DNA of 64,000 nucleotides from Ligustrum vulgare (lineage: Eukaryota > Streptophyta > Magnoliopsida > Lamiales > Oleaceae). Made by a program: the position numbers and the translations under genes. This document shows, piece by piece, positions 45,735-57,472 of this stretch (within the stretch, counting starts at the first letter, position 1; every line of letters starts with the position of its first letter). Where the stretch lies: positions 56,008,234-56,072,233 of the forward strand of contig OY743174.1 of assembly GCA_963555705.1 (NCBI GenBank), read 5' to 3'. A model generated the notes under the pieces. That model ran no database searches. It saw only the letters and a program-made list of their open reading frames with translations, and was not told where the DNA came from.

Positions 45735-47060
45735 TTTTATTATTAAACATTTATTAAGGTCACAATATTATATAATTTAAGGTCACAATAACATATAACT
45801 TATGGTCACAATCACAAATATAATTTTATAAGTCACAAATTATCAAATTAGTTTGCCACATCTTATTTCTAGGTCACAAACTAACTTTATAGGTCAAATC
45901 GATCACGACTCATATGTCACAAATCACAATTTATCAAATCAATTAGACAACATTTATTTCTCAATCACATATCAAAAAAAATTTAGGTCACAGCTGATCT
46001 CACATTCACAAATGATCAAATTATCATGTCACAATTATTCAAATAGTAGAGGTCACAAATTATCCTTCATGTTCCCACCCCCGCCCCTCCACCATCGACC
46101 CAAAATGACGTCACCTCACCACCACAACTCCGACGCACCCTGACGACAATGAAAACCACCACCACCCATAGTTCACGTCACGATTTATTTAGGGTCACAA
46201 ATACAAATTATTATAGGTTACACCTTAATTCACATTCGCAACCACCGCCACCTCCAAGGCACCACCAATGCAACCACCACCTAACACCAAAGGACTGCAA
46301 CAATGTCGGCACCACCCAATGTTGTAGTCACCTTAGATCCATTGCCACGTTCGTTGCACCACCACCGCCGCATCCATCTCAATATCGCCAGAACACCACC
46401 ACCACAAATACAATCATAGACACCACAAATTGACATATCACAATAGATCGATACACCACAACATATAGGCATTGTTGCGATGCTATACAATAGCTTTAGC
46501 TACAATGTCTCTATTGTTGCTACTACGTGCAAAGATGCCACTTCAAGCAACAGTTAAGGGAACTGAATGTTGCATCCTCACTGGAAGAGATGAGGATGGG
46601 TTCACCTCGTCGTCCTCAGAGGGAATAGGAGGGTTCGCTGTGCACACCTCCGACGCACTACCAACACAACTACCACTCAAATCCACAAAAATGAAACATC
46701 ACTAACATCACCTACTGCCACCCCCACTTTCGACACAACTTAACCACCATAGGATCACCACCACCACCACCACAACAGATACATAATAGACACACCATAA
46801 ACCATTAAAAATTGACACACCACAACAGATGGGAGCTGCTACGATGCCGCGCAACAGCTCTAGCTGCAACATCTCCACTGTTGATGTTGCTGCGTGCGAA
46901 GATGCTGCTTCAGACAGCAGTTAAGGGAAGTACATGATGCATCGTCGCCAAAGGGGAGGAGGGTTCGTCGTACCACACCGTGCCACATACTTGTTTTGGA
47001 ACTCTAAAATGAAAAATGCGCTCAACTGACTTTCATCTTCTTCCATCGTTGTGCAACTTT
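45735..47060. repeat. Unclassified GGTCACAA-rich repeat, copy 2
   Basis: The first 340 bp carry GGTCACAATATTATATAA, AGGTCACAAACTAAC, TATGTCACAAATCACAA and similar words. C-rich sequence with CCACCACCA-type words follows (46070-46440). It then has a diverged tandem pair of about 360-bp spacing (46435-46640 and 46800-46985), sharing TGCGATGCTATACAATAGCT-like, GCAGTTAAGGGAA-like and CATCGTCG-like text. The order matches 34750-36150. No transposase or terminal repeat is seen. Confidence 0.55.
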
Positions 47061-47124
47061 ATCTTCCTCCATAGTTGCGTACATTCATCTTTCTCCGTCA
47101 TTGCGCACCTTCATTGTAAAAAGG

Positions 47125-47272
47125 AGCAAAAAAAACTTTTGATAAAAGTTGATTAAATGTGTGGTTGAAAAGTTATAGGACCTATGAAATGTATGATTAA
47201 AATTAATTGTTGACTTTAACTTGAATTTTAATCAAAATTTTAGAATTATTAAACAAGTGCTAAATATATTTG
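47125..47272. mobile_element. Foldback MITE, family A
   Basis: It contains TGTGTGGTTGAAAAGTTATA, GACCTATGAAATGTATGATT and TTGTTGACTTTAACTTG, the family A core, and ends near AATTATTAAACAAGTGCT. The left end is less clear. Confidence 0.6.
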
Positions 47273-47279
47273 ATCCAAT

Positions 47280-48395
47280 ATAAAAGAATGACTTTTCATA
47301 CAAAAATACAACTGAAGCTTTTGCATCCAAATGTCACAAGTTGACAACAATTTTCATCCAAGTCAAATACAAATATACTCATAAATAATTTTCTAGCCAG
47401 ACCAAACCAAGTGATTGATGCAGGCTATGTTCTCTTTACTCATGGCCTCGACTACTATTTATTTACTAATATCAAAAAGCTATAATGTGAAAAAATGATT
47501 TACGATTTCTATACAAGGAGTAATAAGACTATACATTAAAGAACACGGCATGTGAAAACCCAAATATTTAATTGACTTGACAATATAAAGCTGTGTAGGA
47601 TTAACTTGAAGTAAAGCTCTTTTAATTTATCAGAATCAGAAGCATTAACAGACTTTGGATCAGCATTTTGATTTCCTGAGTACATTGTGGTGACCAAAAA
47701 ATAAACCTTAAATGCATGATTGTTGGATAAAATTAGTGCATAATTATATTATATTTAATAAAAATACATGCATTTAATAGAAGATAAAATACGACTTACA
47801 TTTGCAAAATATTGAAGCAAAATGTCGAGTAAACTTTGACTTACCGAAATCATGATATGCGCAAATGATTAGGACTTACTAAAATACATATATTAAAGGA
47901 GATAAAATGAAACGAGGCATGCGAATGCAAATCTCCTTAAGATGGATTTCGCCCCCTACACTGTGCTAACATGATCAAATGGATGTCCATCTCCCAAGAT
48001 ACAACGATTCTTCCAAAATTAATATAGTACGATATTAATTTTGCCCGACGAACCAACGTTTGACTATACTCTTCAAGAACGGAATAAACATCGAACAATA
48101 AATATCGAATACGAAACCCAAAAAGATATGAAATTTATTTTGACAGAATTTAAAGAGAGGAAGAATTAGAAATCAATTATATAGAATTGATTTGGAGTAG
48201 AAAATACGAAAAATGAGGTCCCTATTTATAAATTTTCAAGTGTCTCTTTAAAAAGATTGCATCTTTTGGCAAAGTTAATTTAAACCATTAGATCACACAT
48301 TTTCATTTTATATGGTCTAAATTGCACATGTTCATAAGGTGAAGAATTTTTATTTTTTCAATCTATTGAATAGTCACATCCAATCATAAACATCA
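47280..48395 (-). other. Possible LTR or leader remnant with a TATA box
   Basis: The minus strand has TATAAATAGGGACC at 48217-48230. A leader-like stretch follows leftwards (about 48180-47600) with GGGCGAAATCCATCTTAAGG near 47945. This resembles the promoter and leader of a plant LTR element read leftwards, but I found no LTR ends, primer site or gag. It borders the copia element, which reads the other way. Confidence 0.3.
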
Positions 48396-49057
48396 AGCTT
48401 TAACGGATGTGCAAACGTAGAGGTTGAATGAACAACGTTGAATGATCTTAAGGTGAAGAATTATTTGTTCCAAGAAATTCATTGGTCGATCTTGGAAACT
48501 ATTCTCACCGAGGAAATGTCTAAACAAATCTGGGATTCGATGAAGAAGAAATACTAGGGAACCGCGAGGGTGAAACGAGCTTATCTCCAAGCACTACGAG
48601 AAGATTTTGAAAATTTAGGGTATGTAATCGGGATAATCTGTCTCAGATTATTTTCTAGAACAATGATGATTGCAAATAAAATGCTACTTCATGGTGAAAA
48701 AATGGAGGACATCACTATAATAGAGAAGATTCTCAGATAAATGGCTTCGAAGTTTGACTATGTCGTTTGTTCGATTGAAGAGATCTGGATGCACTCTCAA
48801 TCGATGAGCTAATGAGTTCATTGATGGTTCACGAACAAATAATCAATCAACATGTGGCAATGGAGCAAGCCCTATAGTCACAATTGTCTGTACATAGTCA
48901 ATCATCGAAGAAGATAGGAAGATGGAAAAATAGATTTGAAGCAAAAGAAACAGTAAAGGTAAAGATCAAGAGTCAAAGCCATTTGATAAGTCCAAAATTC
49001 AATGTTTCAGATGCAACATGGGCATTTTTCTAGAAATAATGGTGAAAAATCTAATTA

Positions 49058-49207
49058 TGTGTTTGGCAAACATGTTTTTTCTTACACAATTCCCCAAATC
49101 ACTTTTTAACCACACACATTTTCTCTCTCCAATTTTCAACCACACATTTTACCTAGAAAACACAAAAAACATATTTTTAAACAAAAAACTTTTAACAAAT
49201 AGAGGCT
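49058..49207. mobile_element. MITE, family B, inside copia gag region
   Basis: It starts GTGTTTGGCAAACATG and carries AATCACTTTTTAACCACACA, CATTTTCTCTCTCCAATTTT and CAACCACACATTTTACCTAG. It splits the copia zinc-knuckle region, so it inserted after the copia element. The exact ends and duplication are not certain. Confidence 0.65.
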
Positions 49208-49624
49208 CATAGAAATAAAGAGGAAGAAATTTCTCTCCTGATGGCATGTCATGTCACAGGAGAGTTTTCCTCACGTGGTACTTAGATTCAGAATCAAGTA
49301 ATCACATGTGCGGTGACGAATCTATTTTTTTCTGATTTGGATGAATCATTTAGAAATTCTATAAATTTTGGAGATAATTCTACTATTGATGTTATGGGAA
49401 AGGGAAAATATTAATCTTCAAGAAAAGGATAATTCATCTCAGACCATCTCAAATGTATTCTATGTTCCTAGCTTAAAGAGTAATTTATTAAGTATGAGGC
49501 AATTGCAAGAAAAAGGGTATGAGATAAATTATCAAGGATGGAGTCTGTCAGATTGAAGATCTGAAAAAAGGCTTGCTTCACAGGTACAAATGACTCGAAA
49601 TCGTATGATTCCAATATATATGAA

Positions 49625-50898
49625 GGGTAATTGGCGCAAAATGTCCTTACTTTTGAACATTCTTGTGCAATTCATCCCAATGTTTGATTTTTTGGCATTT
49701 TCACCCTCACCTTCACATTTCTTTGCCAAAAACGTCCATGCCGTTAGATTCCATCCAAAGAATCGTTAGTTGACTCAAAAATTATATGGTAATTAGCGCA
49801 ATTGGTCCATACTTTTCATATTTCTTGTGGAATTCGTCCCAATATTTTTTTTTTTTGACAAATTCACCATTATCTTTACCATTTTTTGCTAAAAACATCC
49901 TTATCATCTAATTTCATCCAAAAATTCGTTAGTTGATCCAAAAATCACCTATTGACTATTTTTTTTTTTATAATTTTTTTAACTATTTTAATGAAGGACA
50001 AACAAGTCATTTCCTATTATTTAATTTAAAATGATGTAAAAGAAAGAGCAAATAAATAAAAACAAAAACAAAAAAATATTTTTTACTGTTCATCTTCTTC
50101 GCACCCACATTCCCACTCGTTCAGTTCAATTAAACCTTCTTTATTTTTTTCAATTGCTGTAACTGCGCCCGGGACATCTGAATGTAGATCATAGATGGAA
50201 CCCTAATTTTCTCTCTCTCGAGCCTGTCATTTTCTTTGCGTCAATTTCAGACCTAAACATATGAAACCCTAAATTTCCACCATATCCAGCAATAAATTAA
50301 ATGCACAAAAATTGTTGTTTTCTACCATACCAATTTGAATCATTTCCTGCCTTAACACTAAAAAGATGTCCCGGGCGCAATTACAGCAATTAGAAAAAAA
50401 TAAAGAGGGTTTAATTGAACTGAACGAGTGAGAATGAGGTTGGGAAGAAGATGAACAGTAACAAATATTTTTTTGTTTTGTTTTGTTTTTGTTTTATTCT
50501 TTCTTTTACATCATTTAAATTAAATAATAGGAAATGACTTGTTTGCCCTTTATTAAAATAGTCAAAAAAATTATTAAAAAAAAAGTCAATAGGTGATTTT
50601 TGGATCAACTAACGAATTTTTGGATGAAATTAGATGATAAGGATGTTTACAAGGGTGAATTTGCCAAAAAAAAAAAAATATTGGGACGAATTCCACAAGA
50701 AATGTGAAAGGTAGGGACCAATTGCATCAATTACCTTATAATTTTTGAGTCAACTAACGGTTCTTTGGATGGAATCTAACGGCAGGGACGTTTTTGACAA
50801 AGAAATGTGAAGGCGAGGGTGAAAATGCCAAAAAATCAAACCTTGGGATGAATTGCACAAAAATGTTCAAAGGTAGGGACGTTTTGCGCCAATTACCC
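49625..50898. mobile_element. Foldback DNA transposon (1274 bp) with arms of about 550 bp, inside copia
   Basis: It begins GGGTAATTGGCGCAAAATGT and ends with the inverse, ACGTTTTGCGCCAATTACCC. It is flanked by a perfect 8-bp repeat TATATGAA (49617-49624 and 50899-50906). The inverted similarity continues inward: TGTGCAATTCATCCC, TTTTTGGCATTTTCACCCTC, CATGCCGTTAGATTCCATCC and TTCGTTAGTTGATCC all recur inverted, down to about 50180 and 50340. Each arm also holds a direct partial repeat of its own end (GGTAATTAGCGCAATTGGTCC, about 49790). It has no coding sequence. The 8-bp duplication fits hAT or some Mutator-like elements. Removing it rejoins the copia sequence. Confidence 0.93.
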
Positions 50899-53474
50899 TA
50901 TATGAAAATGATTATCTTCCTTGTTTTTCAAGTTTTGTGAAGGATCCCTCTTGGTTATGGCATCTTTGTTATGGACATCTAAACTTCAATGGTTTAAAGC
51001 TTCTTCTTCAAAAGAATATGGTAGTTGGTCTCCCAAAAATTAATAATCAACAGTAGTTTTGTAAAGGTTGTGTGCAAATAACACCGTGATCCATTTCCTA
51101 GAGGCAAAACTTGGATATCCAAGAAGGTGCTAGAGTTGATTCATACCAATTTGTGTGGGCCGGTTACACCACAATTCAATGGTAACAAAAGGAATATTAT
51201 CACCTTTATTGATGATTACAGTTGGAAAACTTGGGTCTATTTTTTACATAAAAATCTGAGGCTTTTGGTGTATTTAAAGATTTCAAGGCTTTTGCTGAGA
51301 AAGAATCAGGTTGTCTCATCCAGACCTTAAGATCGGATTGTGGTGGAGAATACAATTGTAATGAGTTTGTAGAGTTTTTTGAGGAATCTAGAATTAAAAG
51401 GAAACTTACAGCAACATACACCCCATCCCAAAACGGTGTAGTTGAGCCAAAAAAAAGCACGATCTTGGATATGGTACGAAGTGTTCATCAAACCTCCGAA
51501 CTTCCAAAAAAACTCTGACCTGAAACTGTTTTGTGGAGTGCTTATATTTTGAACAAGAGTCCCACAAAAGTAGTCATGAACATGACGCCGGATGAAGCTT
51601 GTGTGGTAGAAAGCCAAATGTAGAGCACTTGAGGATTTTTGGGTGTATCGTGTATGCGCACATTCCCGATGAGAAACGAAAGAAGCTCGACGATGAAGGG
51701 GTAAAATGTATTTTCCTGGGTTATAGTGATGTTTCAAAAGCTTATAAGTTATTTAATCCTATAATCGAGAAAATTATTATTTGTAAGGATGTTATTTTTT
51801 ATGAAGGAAAATAATGGAAATGGGAGGTTAATGCTACTAGAGGTGGTATTCCAGTTGAATTTGATGATGAAGATGGGTGTACAATTGATGTTGATGTACC
51901 AAATACATCCTCATCAAGTATATATGATTCACATCAAATAACGGCATCAAGTTCAATACTCCAACAAGACACATCTTCATCAAGCCCATCAAATTCTCCA
52001 CCAATTTTGCAACAACATCAACCATCATCAATTGCAACTTCAAGGCCTCAACATGTGATTCAGAAACCAGTCTGGATGGAAGATTATGATCTAAGTGAAT
52101 TAAATGATTTTGATGATGATTCACATGTTCACTTGACTTTATTTATGGAGTGTGACCTAGTAGCATTTGATGATGTTGCACAAGAACCAAAATGGCTAGA
52201 AGCCATGAGCGATGAGATTCGAGCCATCGAGAAGAACAACACATGGGAATTAACTGATCATATGGTTCTATATCGATCAGTGTCAAATGGGTGTATAAAA
52301 CCAAGTATAATACAAATGGTATAGTCGACAAACACAAAGCAAGGACCTTGCTCGCCAAAGGGTACTCGCAAGAACAAGGAATTGATTATGATGATGCTTT
52401 TGCTCCTGTTGCAAGGCATGATGCCATCAGAGCGATTATTGCATTATCTGCACAAAATCCATGGCCCATTTTCAGTTCAATGTAAAATTAGCATTTTTGA
52501 ATGAGGAATCCAAGAAATTGTTTACACGATCAACTTCCTGGATATGTCAAAAAGGGGAGCGATAAGAAGGTGTATCCTCTAAGAAGGCTTAATATGGACT
52601 AAAACAAGCTCCACGATCTTGAGCTTGGTATAGTCGTATAGAGGCATACTTCATGAAGACAGGTTTTTCAAAGCATCCATATGAGCCTGCACTTTTTATA
52701 AAAACCAAGTCAGATGGGAAATTTTTTATTGTGTGCTTATATGTGGATGACTTGATCTACACCGAAAATGATCATACGATGTATGCAGATTTCAAAAATT
52801 CGAAGATGATGGAGTTTGAAATATCTTATCTTGGAATGCTACATTATTTCCTTGGTCTTGAAGTGGTGAAATCTGATGAAGGTACATTTATATCTAAAAA
52901 AATATATGTTCATGAGATTTTAAATAAATTTTAAATGTAGGATTGTAATTTAGTTCGTACACCTACTGATGTTGGGATGAAGTTAGAAAAAAAGATCTTC
53001 AAGGGAAAAAGGTTGACAACACATCATTCAAAAAATTGGTAAGTTTAATGTATTTGAGCACGACTCAACCCGATATAATGCATGTTGTTAGTCTTATCAG
53101 TTGATATATGGAAAACCCAACGGAGATGCATCTTAAAGCTGCCAAAATAATCCTCCGTTATTTGCAAGGCATTGGTGATTTTGGAATTATTTATCGAAAG
53201 GGTACAAAATCTATTTTGATTGGTTACACTGATAGTGATTATGGTGGAGATCTAGATGATAGAAGAAGAAAATCGGGGATATGCATTTATGTTGGGATTG
53301 TGTGCTATCTCATGGTCATCAAAGAAAAAACAAGTTTCACTATCTACTACAGAAGCAGAATATATTGTTGATTTGTTGTTGCATTTTGTGCGTGTCAAGT
53401 TGTATGGTTGAGAAGGTTGTTCACTCAAATTCATTCTCATCAAGTTGACAGTACTCCTATATTGTGTGACAACG

Positions 53475-53753
53475 TGTTGGGCTAATGCATGTCGCTAGTT
53501 GAACCTATTTTGTAGGAAATTTGTTAGTCTGATTATCTTGTTTGAATAAGTCAAGTAACAGTTAGTTGAGTTTGATGTACGTGGGTTTAGTGAACCACGT
53601 TTCCATTCATGTTGAGTCATGTTTAGTTAGTTGAATCATGTTTGCTTATTTGTAGGAACTCTTCTGTGTTTCATTTGTCATTTAAGTCTTCCATTTGTAA
53701 TCAATAAGATATCTAATTCCAAAATTATCTCTTTGGAGATTTTATTTCAAACA
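53475..53753 (+). mobile_element. Probable 3' LTR of the copia element
   Basis: It starts TGTTGGGCTAATGCATGTCG directly after the truncated RNase H frame and contains a poly-A-signal-like TAATCAATAAGATATC. It ends near TTTATTTCAAACA, giving TG...CA ends and about 279 bp. No 5' partner was found near 48 kb, so the call rests on position and style. Confidence 0.4.
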
Positions 53754-53754
53754 C

Positions 53755-54155
53755 TTGTTATTTCTAAAAAAAATGACGGATTTGTGAACGAATTTTGCAA
53801 GACTTTTGTTAAGGCTTTAGTTTTTTGAGAAAATACATAGCAAAATCAAGATTTAGTGCCTCTCCAAGCGACTTTTTCAATATGTAGTAGAGATACTATC
53901 TTTATGTTTTTCAATTTAAATCATATATTAAAAAAAAAGTGTCAAGTTGGAATTCTGTTGGATGAGTGAGGTTTGTTGGATTTGATATAATAGGCTCCTA
54001 ACACGCTCGATCCATGAATAAGCCAAAATAACATGACAAAAACCAATATTCAAACCTAGGCACGTTTCTATCAAGACTTTTATCAAACCCCAATACATGT
54101 ATTTGAATCCTCCATGTTGAAATCTAAGAGACTTTTATCAGCAGTATGATTGAAT
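53755..54155. other. Intergenic DNA, unassigned
   Basis: AT-rich, without recognisable coding sequence or element ends. Confidence 0.35.
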
Positions 54156-54159
54156 AGTA

Positions 54160-54800
54160 TTCTACATAGCAAAGAAACTTATTAAAGTTAAAACTCAAGT
54201 GTTGAGGACGAAAAACAATGAAAAATGTACTTAAAGCTCGAAAGTTAGCGCCAATAGTTTTCTCCATATAAAGATCATCCTTTATGTATTGCCAAGTACC
54301 AGACACCCAGAACCAGTGAATCTTCCACTCTTTAATGGAGTCCGAAAGACACCTTATAAGATTTTTCCCTTATTTGGGAAGAGCACTGACATAATAAAAG
54401 TCAGAATCCTTCCTATCGTGTTTAAAATTGTACAATAAGTGAAAATCCTCTACATTGAGCTCCCCAAAACCCAACTCATTCCAGAGCACTATCATACCTA
54501 TTAAAGTCCTCCACCCATTTGAAGTCATTTGAAATGGAGCTATTCTCTAGGACTGAAAAAATTTCATAATTATTGGGGAGAGAGGTGATTTAAGGCCGGC
54601 CTCCAACATATCTCTATTTACAGCCAGATGACCTACCGAAGGATCGCACACCCTATCCTTGGAAAAAGGAATTGCGAGGTTAATTTCCTCGGGTATTTTA
54701 AAATATTCCCTTGAAATTTTCAAGTCACCTCAGTCACCATGGTTTCATACTTTTTGGTCTCCCATTCCGGCTCACTTCGAATATTAGCACGTCTCCCTCT
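54160..54800 (-). pseudogene. Decayed 'putative plant transposon protein' fragment
   Basis: On the minus strand, pieces in more than one frame give REYFKIPEEINLAIPF, SKDRVCDPSVGHLAVNRDML, EAGLKSPLSPIIMKFF, WRTLIGMIVLWNELGFGELN and WKIHWFWVSGTWQYI. This pattern matches the gag-like plant transposon protein family, whose members read RVC.PP.GHLA...DML.AGLR.PL and end in a WK..FFFV-type motif. It has several stops, and nothing of the parent element can be outlined. Confidence 0.7.
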
Positions 54801-55260
54801 CCCTTGAATAACGCATCTCCCTTCCCCTTTCTGTCAAAACTGGCCTATACTCCTTTGTAATCCCCCGTGAGGCTATAATGACCCTCTCACTGATGGGATT
54901 CACTGCTATCAAAGGAGAAGCACTTTGGGCTTCTATAGAGTGTTGTCCTGAACCTTCATTCCTATCATCATACTTACTTCGAAAATACACAAGTACCCAA
55001 CATCTCGAACAACAATCACAACAGCAAAATCTCAGAAAATAAATGAAAAGATTCACATCAAAATCGACAGTGAAAGTATTTAAGAAAGAAGAGAGGTAAA
55101 AGTGGAGAAGAACTCGTGATATTGGTACATGCAAAGAACTTAGACGGACTAAATTGAAGGTTCGTTAGAAAAGCGCACAATAATAGTAAAGAAATCGTTG
55201 GAGAAGAAGAAGTAAGAAAAAGGGTAAAGTGAAAAGTAGAAGGCAAAAAGGGTTTTTTTT
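54801..55260. other. Intergenic DNA, possibly more of the decayed element
   Basis: The minus strand has short serine- and arginine-rich frames with no family match. It ends in a poly-T run beside the solo LTR target site. Confidence 0.3.
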
Positions 55261-55265
55261 TTACC

Positions 55266-57467
55266 TGTAATACCCTGATTCACGTATTTTTAAAGGTTGC
55301 TAAGTTTTAGAACTATTTTCTTGTGTCTTTGATTATATGTTGTTGAATTTTTTTATATATTATAGTATGTAATAATGGAATTGGTGAAAGTAAAGACCAT
55401 AGAATATTTAATTAAGGATTGAATTATGAAAGTTCCAGATTTGTAGTTTTTCCCGGTATTGCGTAGAATCGCATAGAAGTTTCGGGGATTAAATTGAAAG
55501 GGAACCAAAGGTTGAGGCCCAACTTATACATAGGTGGAACTTTAAAAAAAAAGATTAAGGAAGCTCCTAAGTCGGTTAGGAGGAGAGAGAAAAAGTGAAA
55601 AAAGATTGTTAGATATTTTGTAATCAATTACACTTGTCTCTTATCTTTATTTATTTATTATTAAACCATTACAAAAAAACAACAAAGAAAAGATTAGAAA
55701 GGGAAGAGAGAAGGACGAAATTTGAGGAAGAAAAATGGAGAAAACTTTGTAAAAATTTTAGGAGAAGAAGGGAAAAGAAAGAAAGGGAAATCACAAACAA
55801 GGTAAGTAATTTTTCTTCTTTGAATTTCTACAAGTTGAAGGGATTTTGAAAACCTAGGGTTTATGAAATTTTGGGATGGGATTGAAGAATGAATCATAAT
55901 CTTGTTCATATGTTTCCTTTGGTATAGAAAATTCCCTAGAAACTAGAATTTAGCAAATATGATAAAAATTATGTTAGTTTCCAAATTAAGTGAGTTAAGA
56001 AGTATGAAGGTGAATTATGAACTTATTTCTTATGATTTTGGATATCATGAAATTGGTATATGAATGGGGAAAATGACACATGTGAAGGAAGAAATGAAAT
56101 TCTTGATGAAATTGGCTAGAATATTAAGATGTAGAAAAAGAGTGTATGCTGATTTTTTTTTTTACAAATGAAATGTTTTGGTCAAAAATTTAAAGAACCA
56201 TCACCAAATACATGAATTAGAGGATTTATGATGATTACCAATGTAAGGAAACCATAATTACTTGTGGAATTAGAAATACATAATATATGTAAGGTAAGGA
56301 AAGGGGTAGAGAATTCTTGGAAAGATTTGAATGTAAGTTAGTTTATATTGTGTATTACAGGTGAGATTGAGGAGATTGGAAAAGCTTACCAACCAAGCTA
56401 GAATATTGGTCCAAAATTGTGAGTGGAAATCTTTCTTTCTTACTCTTTAGAAAATAAATTATTTATGTTGTTCACTATGAAATTATTGGTGTTAATGAGA
56501 ATGATGTTATCTATGGTTTGCATAAAGGCAGTGACTTATCTTTGAAAAGTTTTATATGTTTCGAATGATATTTCATGATTTTGAGATAATGTGAAAGTTA
56601 TGAAAAATGATGGGAAATGTGAATTATTAATTATGATTTCAATGCAAAATTTCATCAAGTGGTATTCGATGTTGATATGTATTTGCCTCCTACGGTGGAA
56701 GGGGCCTATGGCTCAAACTGTTTAAATATGCCGCCTTGGCGAAGGGGCCACAGGATACCCGTGGCTCAAGTTGAGACATATTTCGCACATGTGGATTGAT
56801 ATGATGCAATACGATCAATGAGATTATAATATAAGAACTTTGGTGAATTTTGTATTATTATTACATGATAATGTCTTCTTGATTTAATTGTAAAAGTCAA
56901 TTTTGAAAATAATAATAAATGATGATTTCTTGATTTCTTACGCAAACAAATTTTGGGAAATATAGTTTTTTATTAGATTTTCCACTCACTGAGTTTATTA
57001 GCTTACCTGTTTTTCCCAAATAATTTTCTTTAAGGTGACAACTGAAATTGAAAAAGAAAAAGGTGGACATGATCACATGATATTAATTTTTGAACACTTT
57101 TGTCTTTTGAAAACTTTGTAAATCTTATGGATTGTATTTATTTCATATGTCATGTAAATATAGTTTTGAGTTTCACCACGTGCTGTTTTATACGAGTGTG
57201 CGGGATGTGTTTTTGTAAACTAAGTTCACTGATACTGAATCGTGTGTGGAACTACTTATATGTTGAGAACTGTGATTTAAATTTTTTTTTTGAAAAATAG
57301 GGTGACATATATATGTGTTAATTATTAAAGGTGAATACTGTCAAATTATTTTCAGAAATTCAAGATTTTATGAGCCTTGATGATAGGTTTTAATTTTTAG
57401 TTAAAATCTATCATCGGTGCATGTCTCACTTCAAGTCTAGTAAGGTTACTTGGGGTGGGGCATGTCA
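55266..57467 (+). mobile_element. Solo LTR (gypsy-like), 2202 bp, with perfect 5-bp duplication
   Basis: It starts TGTAATACCCTGATTCACG and ends GGGGTGGGGCATGTCA. It is flanked on both sides by TTACC (55261-55265 and 57468-57472), the 5-bp duplication typical of LTR retrotransposon integration. There is no internal gag-pol and only one LTR, so two LTRs probably recombined and lost the interior. Inside are a purine-rich leader with an ACAAG|GTAAGTAAT-type donor near 55800, and the text GTGGAAGGGGCCTATGGCTC, common in plant gypsy LTRs. The plus strand is the sense strand if that donor is real. Confidence 0.88.
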
Positions 57468-57472
57468 TTACC

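Larger units (their letters stand above)
48400..53470 (+). pseudogene. Ty1/copia retrotransposon polyprotein, decayed
   Basis: Domains run in copia order. Gag (48440-48890: WDSMKKKY, KMLLHGEKMEDI, DALSIDELMSSLMVHEQ). A broken zinc knuckle (IQCFRC, about 48996). A protease-like stretch (WYLDSESSNHMCGD) and ISNVFYVPSLKSNLLSMRQL. GAG-pre-integrase (WHL.YGHLNFNGLKLL). Integrase (51130-51500: HTNLCGPV, FIDDYSWKTWVYF, SDCGGEYNCNEF, TPSQNGVVE). RT (52180-52940: AMSDEIRAIEKNNTWEL, AKGYSQEQGIDYDDAFAPVA, catalytic YVDD at 52740-52751). RNase H start (53110-53460: HLKAAKIILRYLQG, GYTDSDYGGD). Many stops and frameshifts break it, and two later elements (49058-49207 and 49625-50898) sit inside. The end of RNase H is missing. 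Confidence 0.93.
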
